Of a stretch of 7,544 bases of DNA, positions 1 to 6,593 are shown piece after piece. Every line of letters begins with the position of its first letter. The stretch's first letter is position 1. Both the position numbers and the translations under genes were made by a program. The DNA comes from Gemmatimonadaceae bacterium (GTDB lineage: Bacteria; Gemmatimonadota; Gemmatimonadetes; Gemmatimonadales; Gemmatimonadaceae), in assembly GCA_019689955.1 (NCBI GenBank), contig JADGGM010000131.1:1-7544 (forward strand), read 5' to 3'. The notes under the pieces are model-generated. The model was not told where the DNA came from. It made no database searches and worked only from the letters and a program-made list of their open reading frames with translations.

Positions 1-1878
1 CGTCAGGTGGTACACGTCAGCGCCGGCGATCGTCCCACGGATGCGCCGGTAGAGCGCGACGTTGGCCGCGGCGCGCTCGCGGAGCGCGGGGCCCCACTCG
101 GTGATGCGGCTCGAGATCCCGAACTGCCCGGTCATCGGGACGCGGAACATGAAGTCCCACCACCCCGGCGCGCCCCCGGGCTTCACCTCGCCGTGGTCCG
201 TGTCGCCCACCATCCAGTGGTTGCAGATCTCCGCCGGGAACTGGAGCGTGCACCCGTACGCGAGCTGGAGCGAGGCCACGGGGTCGACGTCGTCGGAGAT
301 CCACGTGGTGTGGGCGTGCGCCATGATCCCCGTGTCGAAGCGGAGCCCCCCGCTCGCGCAGCTCTCCACGACCAGCTCGGGGTGCGCGGCGCGTAGCGCG
401 TCGAGCCACCGGTAGTAGCTCGCGACGTGATCGTACAGACGTCGTCCCGCGCGGCTCGTGTCGGCTGGATCGAACCGGTCGCCGATGTCGATGTTGTAGT
501 CGATCTTGATCCAATCGAGATGGTACGTGCGCACGAGGCGCTCCACGGTGACGCTCGCCCACGCGCGCACCGCGGGCTTGGCGAAGTCGAGCTGGCATCG
601 GTCCGCCGTGACGATCGGTGCCCCCTCGTACGAGAGGCACCAGTCGGGGTGCTCGCGGAAGACGCGCGACGCGGTGCCGACGTTCTCGATCTCGATCCAG
701 AGGCCGAACTTCATCCCCTTGCCGTGCACGTAGCGCGCGAGCTCCTCGAGCCCGTGCGGGAACTTCGTGCGATCCGGCTCGTAGTCGCCGAGCGTTCGGC
801 TCCAGTCGCCGCTCGTGTACCACCCGGAGTCGAGGATGTAGACCTCCGCGCCCAGCGCCGCCGCGGCATCGGCGGTGCGTTCGGTGCTCGCGATGTCGAC
901 GTCCGGGCCGAGCGGGTACCAACTGTTGAACTGCACCAGGAGCGGGCGATTGGACGACGAACGCGGGACCACGTAGCGTCGCTCGTAGCGGTGGAGCTGG
1001 TTGGCCGCGTCGTCCAGGTCGCCGTCCGACGCGGTGAGCGCGACGCGTGGGAGCACGAGCGTGTCTCCGGGTGCGAGGGCGATCGCGCCGCCGGCATCCG
1101 GGCGGAGCCCGAGCGTCGCGTGCACGTCCTGCGTGCGCAGCGTGCGGTCTCCCGTCCCCGGGCGGCGCTCGATGCGCATGGTCCAGTTCCCCGACCACGC
1201 CAGGTCGGCGAGATACTCGACGCCGACGGTCTTGTTGCGGAGCGAGAGCCAGGGGACGTAGCCGTTCGTCGAGCGGCCGGAGGTCTGGTCGAACACGCGT
1301 GCGCCCGCGCCGAGCGACTCGACGCCGAGCTGACGCTCCTGCCCCCAGCTCCCGTAGAGGTAGCGCAGCGTGTAGTCGCCCGCGGGGAGGTCCCACGCGA
1401 GCGACGGGGCCGCGTCGACGTGCACGGTGTGCGAGCCGCGATTCATCAGCGTGAGATCGCGCGTGACCACACCGGTCGAGTCCCACGCCGTGTAGACCGC
1501 ATCGATCTCGAGCGGGAGCGTCCGGTGGCCGAGCGTGAAGCGGAGCTCCGCGACGCCCGGGGCGATGGTTCGTGTCGTGTATCCCGCGAGCCGGAGGGCG
1601 GGCGGCGCGAGCGATCGGCCGTCGGCGAGCCCCGCGAGATCGTAGCGCGGGGGCGCGGACGAGTCGGCGCTCCACGACGTCGCACGCGCAGCGGGCCCGA
1701 TGTAGTCGACCACGAGCGTGTCACCTCTGGCCGCGAGGCGGTACACCGTAGGGCCCGACTGTACGGTCCAGCGGTGGGTTGCGGCGTCGTACGTGACGTC
1801 CTGCGCCCACGTCACCTTGGGGAGGATGATCAGCGCACAGAGCGCGGCGGCGAGATGGCGGATCGGCACGTCGGGCAC
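1..1878 (-). CDS. Secreted GH36-family alpha-galactosidase-like glycoside hydrolase (C-terminus cut off by window edge)
   Basis: The frame is open for 626 codons from a GTG at 1878 to the left edge, so the C-terminus is missing. Residues 1-26 look like a signal peptide: basic start, hydrophobic core LAAALCALIILP, then TWAQ. This implies a periplasmic or extracellular enzyme. Residues about 30-290 are the N-terminal beta domain, including the GH36-like AWSGNW (227-232). The (beta/alpha)8 barrel follows with QFNSWY (316-321), DSGW (350-353), FGLWIEIEN (391-399), DWIKIDYN (455-462; Asp460 is the expected nucleophile), ESCASGGLRFD (505-515) and SDDVDP (528-533; Asp529 or Asp530 is the expected acid/base). 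By family knowledge it hydrolyses terminal alpha-galactosides or related sugars with retention. The usual second Asp of the sugar-binding DDGW motif is Ser351, so substrate preference may differ. The start lies 3 nt after the lipoprotein stop; no Shine-Dalgarno sequence is visible, so translational coupling is likely. A second in-frame GTG at 1869 is an alternative start. Confidence 0.9.
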   Translation of the reverse strand, partial: MPDVPIRHLAAALCALIILPKVTWAQDVTYDAATHRWTVQSGPTVYRLAARGDTLVVDYIGPAARATSWSADSSAPPRYDLAGLADGRSLAPPALRLAGYTTRTIAPGVAELRFTLGHRTLPLEIDAVYTAWDSTGVVTRDLTLMNRGSHTVHVDAAPSLAWDLPAGDYTLRYLYGSWGQERQLGVESLGAGARVFDQTSGRSTNGYVPWLSLRNKTVGVEYLADLAWSGNWTMRIERRPGTGDRTLRTQDVHATLGLRPDAGGAIALAPGDTLVLPRVALTASDGDLDDAANQLHRYERRYVVPRSSSNRPLLVQFNSWYPLGPDVDIASTERTADAAAALGAEVYILDSGWYTSGDWSRTLGDYEPDRTKFPHGLEELARYVHGKGMKFGLWIEIENVGTASRVFREHPDWCLSYEGAPIVTADRCQLDFAKPAVRAWASVTVERLVRTYHLDWIKIDYNIDIGDRFDPADTSRAGRRLYDHVASYYRWLDALRAAHPELVVESCASGGLRFDTGIMAHAHTTWISDDVDPVASLQLAYGCTLQFPAEICNHWMVGDTDHGEVKPGGAPGWWDFMFRVPMTGQFGISSRITEWGPALRERAAANVALYRRIRGTIAGADVYHLT

Positions 1879-1881
1879 GCG

Positions 1882-2415
1882 TCAGCGGGGAGGCATGGGC
1901 GGCATGTCGCGGCCGTGCTCGTGCCCCGCCGCGTGGTGATCGCTCCGCTGGAACGCGAGAAATGCGTGGATCGCGGCGACGGCGGCGCTGTCGGTGCTGT
2001 GGATGCGCACCTCCGCGCCGCGCGGGCGGTCGACGACGTCATACGTGATCGCATCGCGCCGCGCGGCCATGACGTCCGTCCCCGGCACGGCGCGCGCGTG
2101 CACCTGGAACGGTTTCGTGAAATCGCCGGCCCGGAAGTCCGCCGCGACGTCGCGCATGTGGCGGCGGATGGTCGCGACCCCCGCCGCGTCGCTCGTGTCG
2201 CGGTCGAGGACGATGCGCCCGCCGTCGGGAAGGTCCTCGAACACGTGGGTCGACGTGTACTGGTCGACCCCCATCACCTCCCGGCCGCGCGATTGCACGG
2301 CGGCGAACGACGTGTCTCGCCCGCCCGTGTCCGTGCCCCGGCCGGGGCGCGACGTGCAGGCGGTCATGGCCGCGAGGGCGAGGGCGCCGAGGAGCTGGTA
2401 GGCTCTGGAAGGCAT
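1882..2415 (-). CDS. Conserved small lipoprotein of unknown function with His/Met-rich tail
   Basis: This is a 177-aa protein. The N-terminus MPSRAYQLLGALALAAMTAC has a short basic region, a hydrophobic stretch and a cysteine at residue 20 in a loose lipobox (MTAC), so it is probably a lipoprotein. A low-complexity linker (21-35) leads into a compact domain (about 36-155). That domain contains REVMGVDQYTSTHVFEDLPD (45-64), RHMRDVAADFRAGDF (85-99) and VPGTDVMAARRDAITYDV (110-127). I recall similar standalone proteins in proteobacteria, often with unhelpful or wrong names, but I cannot assign a function. The tail (159-177) holds DHHAAGHEHG and MPPMPP, whose His and Met could bind metal; this is inference. 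The ATG at 2415 is chosen because GGTGA lies 5 nt upstream and the lipoprotein signal begins there. An in-frame GTG at 2424 and a much longer open frame antisense to the permease are less likely. It is first in a unit with the GH36 gene. Confidence 0.8.
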   Translation of the reverse strand: MPSRAYQLLGALALAAMTACTSRPGRGTDTGGRDTSFAAVQSRGREVMGVDQYTSTHVFEDLPDGGRIVLDRDTSDAAGVATIRRHMRDVAADFRAGDFTKPFQVHARAVPGTDVMAARRDAITYDVVDRPRGAEVRIHSTDSAAVAAIHAFLAFQRSDHHAAGHEHGRDMPPMPPR

Positions 2416-2420
2416 GCCGC

Positions 2421-2437
2421 TCACCGGGCTGAGGTGA
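2421..2437 (-). promoter_or_regulatory. Small hairpin over the lipoprotein ribosome-binding site
   Basis: On the minus strand TCACC (2437-2433) and GGTGA (2425-2421) form a perfect 5-bp stem with a 7-nt loop. The GGTGA arm is also the best Shine-Dalgarno candidate for the lipoprotein, ending 5 nt before its ATG at 2415. The pairing could mask the ribosome-binding site. A stem this short can arise by chance in GC-rich DNA, so a regulatory role is only suggested. Confidence 0.3.
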
Positions 2438-2517
2438 TCCCCAAGATCGGCCGCGAACCACCGGGGCCGCAAGCGCGGGCCGCGCCGCGTCCAACCCTTT
2501 CCGCCCGGCGAGTGTCC

Positions 2518-2546
2518 ATTACATGACCCCTCGCCCCGCCGCTGAA
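2518..2546 (-). promoter_or_regulatory. Candidate promoter for the lipoprotein-GH36 unit
   Basis: On the minus strand TGTAAT (2523-2518) matches the -10 consensus at 5 of 6 positions in otherwise very GC-rich DNA. A weak -35 candidate TTCAGC (2546-2541) sits at a 17-nt spacing. Transcription would begin near 2511, giving a leader of roughly 95 nt before the lipoprotein ATG. The position in the divergent intergenic region fits. The -35 match is poor, so the call is tentative. Confidence 0.35.
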
Positions 2547-2625
2547 ACGCGAGCGCAGGTCGCCCGTAGGGTCGGGAAGAGACAGCCACCACGTCGCTCA
2601 GGGCTCGGTCACCGTCGGGAGATCC

Positions 2626-5121
2626 ATGCGCAACCTCAGGCTCGCCTTCCGCACGCTGTTCAAGACCCCCTTCGTCACTCTCGTCGCCATCACGTCGCTC
2701 GCGCTCGGAATCGGCGCGAACGCCGCCATCTTCTCGATGTTCGACGAGCTCCTGCGCCGCCCCCTCCCCGTGTGGGAGCCCGAGCGGCTGGTGAACCTCG
2801 GCGCCCCGGGCCCCAAACCCGGCTCGCAGTCGTGCAACATCGCGGGGAGCTGCGACCACGTGTTCAGCTACCCGATGTTCCGCGACCTGGAGCGCGCACA
2901 CACGGCGTTCAGCGGCATCGCGGGGCACGTGGCGTTCGGGGCGAACATTTCCTACCACAACCAGACGCTGAACGGCGGTGGGGAGCTCGTCTCGGGCTCG
3001 TACTTCCCGGTGCTCGGCCTCCGCCCCGCGCTCGGCCGCCTCCTCGGCCCATCGGACGACCAGACCATCGGCGCGAACTACGTCGCCGTGTTGAGCTACG
3101 GCTTCTGGCAGACGCAGCTCGGTGGGGATCCGGGGGTGCTGAACCAGACGATCGTCATCAACGGCCACCCCATGACGGTCGTCGGCGTGGCGCCGGAGGG
3201 CTTCAAAGGGACCTCGGTCGGCTTCCAGCCCATGGTGTTCGTCCCCATCACCATGCGCGGAGTCATGAACCCCTGGTTCCACGACTTCGACAACCGGAGG
3301 AGCTACTGGGTGTACCTCTTCGCCCGCCTCGCTCCGGGCGCCACGATCGAGCAGGCGCGCGCCGCGCTCAACGCCGTCTACCGGCCGATCATCAACGACG
3401 TCGAGGCGCCGCTCCAGAAGGACATGAGCGAAGCCACCATGGCCAAGTTCCGCGCCAAGGCGGCGACGGTCGAGGACGGGCGGCGCGGGCAGAGCTTCGT
3501 CCCCCACGAAGCCCGGACGCCCGTCCTGCTCCTCCTCGCCATCACCGCGATCGTCCTCCTGATCGCGTGCGCCAACATCGCGAACCTCCTCCTCGCGCGC
3601 GGCGCGGGGCGCTCCCTCGAGATGGCGGTCCGGCTCTCCCTCGGCGCGAGCCGGCGGCAGGTGGTGACGCAGCTCCTCGTCGAGTCGTGCGTGCTCGCCG
3701 CGCTCGGCGGCCTCGCGAGCCTCCTCGTCGCGCACTGGACCCTCCGGTCGATCGCCGCGATCCTCCCCAGCGACGGCAACCTGGCGTTCCACTTTGCGCT
3801 GAACCCCTCCGTGCTCGCGTTCACCGCCGCGCTCTCGATCGGCACCGGGATGCTCTTCGGTCTCTTCCCCGCGTTGCACAGCACGCGCCCCGACCTCGCG
3901 TCGACCATCCGCGCGGGGACCGGGAAACACTCGGGGGCGCGCGCGGCCTCGCGATTCCGTACCGCGCTCGTCGTCGCGCAGATCGCGCTCTCGATGGCGC
4001 TCCTCATCTCCGCGGGGCTCTTCGTGCGGAGCCTCCAGAACGTGAGCCGCGTCGACCTCGGCCTCCGTCCCGATGGCCTCGTCACCTTCGGCATCTCCCC
4101 GGTGCTCAACGGCTACCCGCCCGCGCGCTCGCGCGCCCTGTTCGAGCAGCTCGAACAGGACCTCGCCGCGATCCCCGGCGTCACGAACGTCTCGTCCTCC
4201 GTGGTCGCAATCCTCTCGGGGGACAACTGGGGGAACAACGTCTCCGTCGAAGGGTTCCAGCGCGGCCCCGACACCGATGCCAACTCGAACTACAACGAGA
4301 TCGGCCCCGACTACTTCCGCACGCTGGGCGTCCCCCTGCTCGCCGGGCGCGAGCTCACGCGCGCCGACGACATCGGCCGCCCCAAGGTCGCCATCGTCAA
4401 CCAGGCGTTCGCAAAGAAGTTCGGGCTCGGGCGCGACGCGGTGGGAAAGCACATGTCGAACACACGTGACGGACCGCTCGACATCGAGATCGTCGGCCTC
4501 GTGCGCGACGCCAAGTACAGCCAGGTGAAGGACGAGGTCCCGCCGCTGTACTTCCTGCCGTACCGCCAGGACTCGATCGTCGGCGAGATCACGTTCTACG
4601 TGCGGGCCCCGCACGGCGCCGAGGCGGTGATGCGGGCGATCCCGAAGCTCGTCGCGAGGCTCGATCCCAACCTCCCGGTCGAGAACCTCAAGACGGTGCC
4701 CGAGCAAGCGCGCGAGAACGTGTTCCTCGACCGGATGATCAGCGCGCTCTCCGCCGCCTTCGCCGTGCTGGCCACCGTGCTCGCGGCCGTGGGACTCTAC
4801 GGCGTGCTCGCCTACTCGGTCGCCCAGCGCACGCGCGAGATCGGCGTCCGGATGGCGCTCGGCGCGGACGCGGGGCGCGTCCGCGCGATGGTCCTCCGCC
4901 AGGTCGGACTCATGACGCTCGTCGGCGGCGTCATCGGCATCGCCGGCGCCCTCGCGCTCGGACGGGCCGCGCGCTCGCTCCTCTTCGAGCTGCAGGGGTA
5001 CGACCCGGTGACGATCGTGATCGCCGCGGTCGTGCTCACGCTCGTCGCCCTCGGCGCGGGCTACGTCCCCGCGCTCCGCGCCTCGCGGATCGACCCGATG
5101 CAGGCGCTCCGGTACGAGTAG
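2626..5121 (+). CDS. Orphan duplicated MacB/FtsX-type ABC transporter permease (ADOP-like)
   Basis: This is an 831-aa inner-membrane protein with two tandem MacB/FtsX modules. Predicted membrane segments lie near residues 15-38, 299-321, 350-375, 396-417, 447-467, 709-732, 760-780 and 795-815, a 1+3+1+3 pattern. Between segments 1 and 2 (about 39-298) and 5 and 6 (about 468-708) are two large periplasmic MacB_PCD-like domains. Family signatures are SLALGIGANAAIFS (24-37), IACANIANLLLARG (313-326), RTREIGVRMALGAD (735-748) and the ending ASRIDPMQALRYE. Proteins of this layout are called acidobacterial duplicated orphan permeases and usually lack an adjacent ATPase; none is present here. MacB-like systems couple cytoplasmic ATP hydrolysis to periplasmic movement, for example in efflux or lipoprotein handling, but the substrate of this one is unknown. 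The ATG is supported by GGGAGA at 2617-2622. It is transcribed divergently from the lipoprotein unit and ends in a strong hairpin. Confidence 0.93.
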   Translation: MRNLRLAFRTLFKTPFVTLVAITSLALGIGANAAIFSMFDELLRRPLPVWEPERLVNLGAPGPKPGSQSCNIAGSCDHVFSYPMFRDLERAHTAFSGIAGHVAFGANISYHNQTLNGGGELVSGSYFPVLGLRPALGRLLGPSDDQTIGANYVAVLSYGFWQTQLGGDPGVLNQTIVINGHPMTVVGVAPEGFKGTSVGFQPMVFVPITMRGVMNPWFHDFDNRRSYWVYLFARLAPGATIEQARAALNAVYRPIINDVEAPLQKDMSEATMAKFRAKAATVEDGRRGQSFVPHEARTPVLLLLAITAIVLLIACANIANLLLARGAGRSLEMAVRLSLGASRRQVVTQLLVESCVLAALGGLASLLVAHWTLRSIAAILPSDGNLAFHFALNPSVLAFTAALSIGTGMLFGLFPALHSTRPDLASTIRAGTGKHSGARAASRFRTALVVAQIALSMALLISAGLFVRSLQNVSRVDLGLRPDGLVTFGISPVLNGYPPARSRALFEQLEQDLAAIPGVTNVSSSVVAILSGDNWGNNVSVEGFQRGPDTDANSNYNEIGPDYFRTLGVPLLAGRELTRADDIGRPKVAIVNQAFAKKFGLGRDAVGKHMSNTRDGPLDIEIVGLVRDAKYSQVKDEVPPLYFLPYRQDSIVGEITFYVRAPHGAEAVMRAIPKLVARLDPNLPVENLKTVPEQARENVFLDRMISALSAAFAVLATVLAAVGLYGVLAYSVAQRTREIGVRMALGADAGRVRAMVLRQVGLMTLVGGVIGIAGALALGRAARSLLFELQGYDPVTIVIAAVVLTLVALGAGYVPALRASRIDPMQALRYE

Positions 5122-5133
5122 CGGAGCGCCTGC
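5100..5133. terminator. Perfect 12-bp-stem hairpin straddling the permease stop codon
   Basis: GCAGGCGCTCCG (5100-5111) is the exact reverse complement of CGGAGCGCCTGC (5122-5133), leaving a 10-nt loop that contains the TAG stop (5119-5121). The next gene, on the other strand, ends 3 bp away at 5137. The hairpin is almost entirely G/C and would form in either transcript. No T-tract follows on either side, so it may act as a non-canonical bidirectional terminator or an mRNA 3'-end stabiliser rather than a classic intrinsic terminator. Confidence 0.55.
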
Positions 5134-5136
5134 GGG

Positions 5137-5646
5137 TCAGTGCAGGACGACCCCTTGCTCCGTCAGGTGCTTCACCACCTGCGCGCCGATCTCCGCGCCC
5201 CAGAGCTGCCCCGCGCGCATGCTCTCGAGCCCAATGCTCGCCTGCTCCTCCGCGAGGTGCTTGCCGACCGGGCTCTGATAGAACGCGATGAGCTGCGTGA
5301 GCTCGTCGGGTGAGAAGCGCGACGCGTAGATCGGCACCAGGCGCTCGACGAGCTGCGGCATCCCCGCCTTCACCTCGGCGAGGAACTCGGTCCAGAACGC
5401 TTCCGGGATCTGTGGGTTCGCCGCGCGCTGCCCGGGGAGCGACGCCTCGACCGCGCGATACGCGACCGTGGCCGCTTGCGAGGCTTCGAGGAACTGGCGA
5501 ACGAGCGGATAGTTGCTCGTGTCCGCGGGCGCAGTGGACGCGCTGGGGGCCGCAGGTGCCGCGGGCGCGCTGGGGGGAGCGGAGGTCTGCGCACCGGTGG
5601 CGCGCGCCGAGAGCGTGAGCACCGAGAACGCGAGCACTGAGCGCAT
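5137..5646 (-). CDS. Small secreted DUF2059-domain protein
   Basis: This is a 169-aa protein. Residues 1-20 (MRSVLAFSVLTLSARATGAQ) resemble a Sec signal peptide. An Ala/Pro/Ser linker follows (21-44), then an alpha-helical domain (about 45-165). The signature VPIYASRFSPDELTQLIAFY (104-123) running into QSPVGKHL (124-131) is typical of DUF2059, a family of exported proteins whose biochemical role is not established. The protein is probably periplasmic. I chose the ATG at 5646 because it places the hydrophobic signal at the N-terminus. Its Shine-Dalgarno sequence is poor. An in-frame ATG at 5697 preceded by AGCAGG would add 17 residues, so the start is uncertain. The gene converges with the permease, with a 15-bp gap between stops, and diverges from the oxidoreductase gene, so it is probably transcribed alone. 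Confidence 0.85.
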   Translation of the reverse strand: MRSVLAFSVLTLSARATGAQTSAPPSAPAAPAAPSASTAPADTSNYPLVRQFLEASQAATVAYRAVEASLPGQRAANPQIPEAFWTEFLAEVKAGMPQLVERLVPIYASRFSPDELTQLIAFYQSPVGKHLAEEQASIGLESMRAGQLWGAEIGAQVVKHLTEQGVVLH

Positions 5647-5716
5647 GGAGGACGAGATCACGGGAGCTCCACGTCGAGGGAAGGCGGCGAGCCGCATGGG
5701 CCTGCTGATCGCCAAG

Positions 5717-5745
5717 AAAATACGATCCGCGTGGCGCGCCGGAAA
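5717..5745 (-). promoter_or_regulatory. Candidate promoter for the DUF2059 gene
   Basis: An A/T-rich island on the minus strand contains TATTTT (5722-5717) as a -10-like box and TTTCCG (5745-5740) 17 nt upstream as a weak -35. Transcription would start near 5710, about 64 nt before the preferred ATG at 5646 or about 13 nt before the alternative ATG at 5697. Neither box is a strong match; the local drop in GC is the main support. Confidence 0.33.
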
Positions 5746-5754
5746 CATGGTGCG

Positions 5755-5768
5755 ATCCCGAATCCCGA
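5755..5768. repeat. Two tandem copies of ATCCCGA in a divergent intergenic region
   Basis: ATCCCGA occurs twice head to tail at 5755-5761 and 5762-5768, upstream of both the DUF2059 gene and the oxidoreductase gene. Short tandem motifs between divergent genes can be regulator sites, but a two-copy 7-mer may be chance. I see no convincing sigma70-type promoter for the plus-strand gene in this interval. Confidence 0.2.
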
Positions 5769-5881
5769 ATGGGTACCGGCGGCGCTGGCCGACGCAGCCT
5801 GAAACCTCGTGGTGCGTCGCGCGGTTCTAGCGTGGCAAGCGACTCGCATCGCCGAGCCGCACACCGAGACGAGGAGGGCAC

Positions 5882-6511
5882 ATGCGCATCGGAATCATCG
5901 GCGCCGGCCACATCGGCGGAACGCTGGCCATGCTGTTCACGCGCGCGGGGCACGAGGTGGCGATCAGCAACTCGCGCGGCCCCGAGACGCTGAAGGACCT
6001 CGTCGCCGAGCTCGGCCCGAAGGCGCGCGCGGTCACGTCGCGCGAGGCCGCGGCGTTCGGCGACGTCGTGGTCGTCTCGATCCCCTTCGGCCGTTATCGG
6101 GAGCTGCCGGCGGACGCGTTCGCGGGGAAGATCGTGATCGACACGAACAACTACTATCCGCAGCGCGACGGCCACTTCGAGGACCTCGACACCAACCGCA
6201 CGACGTCGAGCGAGATGCTCCAGACGCATCTGCGTCGGGCGCGCGTGGTGAAGGCGTTCAACTCGATTCGGTGGGAGCACCTGCGCGACCTCGGCCGCCC
6301 GCGCGGCGCCTCGGACCGCATCGCGCTCCCGATCTCCGGGGACGACACCGAGGCCAAGCGTGTGGTCGCGCAGCTCATCGATCAGATCGGCTTCGACGCG
6401 GTCGACGCGGGGACCCTCGCCGAGGGCGGGCGCCGGCATCAGCCGGGGACGTCGCTCTATCTCGCGGACGCCACGAGCAAGGAGCTCGAGCGGCGGCTGG
6501 CCACGGTGTAG
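5882..6511 (+). CDS. NADP-binding F420H2:NADP+ oxidoreductase-like protein
   Basis: This is a 209-aa cytoplasmic protein with an N-terminal Rossmann fold. MRIGIIGAGHIGG carries the GxGxxG dinucleotide motif (Gly7, Gly9, Gly12). The second strand ends in ISNSRGPET (28-36); Ser and Arg here fit binding of the NADP 2'-phosphate. Further family-type segments are DVVVVSIPFGRY (61-72), KIVIDTNNYYPQRDG (83-97) and VVKAFNSI (122-129). By family it would transfer hydride between NADP(H) and a partner. Coenzyme F420 is the partner in the archetypes, but many bacterial homologues have an unknown substrate and may not use F420, so I do not claim F420 use. Its length is close to that of typical members. 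The start is well supported: GAGGAGGG at 5871-5878 ends 3 nt before the ATG. It is a single-gene unit that converges on the tRNA array. Confidence 0.85.
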   Translation: MRIGIIGAGHIGGTLAMLFTRAGHEVAISNSRGPETLKDLVAELGPKARAVTSREAAAFGDVVVVSIPFGRYRELPADAFAGKIVIDTNNYYPQRDGHFEDLDTNRTTSSEMLQTHLRRARVVKAFNSIRWEHLRDLGRPRGASDRIALPISGDDTEAKRVVAQLIDQIGFDAVDAGTLAEGGRRHQPGTSLYLADATSKELERRLATV

Positions 6512-6548
6512 CGGCGTTCGGCGATCGCCGCGCACGGTGCGACGCACG

Positions 6549-6581
6549 AAAAACCCGCTCGGGCCTCGAGGCCCGAGCGGG
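6549..6581 (-). terminator. Strong intrinsic terminator for tRNA-Arg(CCG), perfect 28-nt palindrome
   Basis: Positions 6554-6581 are a perfect 28-nt palindrome centred on CTCGAG; as RNA it folds into a long G/C hairpin. On the minus strand it is followed directly by five T residues (complement of 6549-6553), the classic rho-independent layout, and it lies 12 nt after the mature end of tRNA-Arg(CCG). On the plus strand the same hairpin lies 42 nt past the oxidoreductase stop but lacks a T-tract, so it may also slow plus-strand transcription. Confidence 0.88.
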
Positions 6582-6593
6582 ACCGGCGTGTCA

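Noticed and set aside
17..1675. Minus-strand open frame of 552 codons within the GH36 region
   Set aside because: It is in a different frame from the GH36 gene and its translation is Arg-rich with no recognisable motif. The frame starting at 1878 contains every GH36 signature.
427..2526. Plus-strand open frame of 699 codons antisense to the GH36 and lipoprotein genes, overlapping a second long frame (2523-4469) by ATGA
   Set aside because: The ATGA overlap mimics a coupled operon, but both frames are low-complexity, Arg-rich shadows of real genes on other frames. The GH36 motifs lie on the opposite strand.
2416..4707. Very long minus-strand open frame (about 940 codons) leading in frame into the lipoprotein
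   Set aside because: It runs antisense to the well-supported permease. Its translation is rich in Arg, Glu, Ala and Asp without domain order, as expected from GC-rich codon bias. The real gene starts at 2415 with a lipoprotein signal and a Shine-Dalgarno sequence.
5036..6547. Minus-strand open frame of 503 codons across the DUF2059 and oxidoreductase genes
   Set aside because: It overlaps two supported genes in other frames, has no domain signature and shows strongly biased composition.
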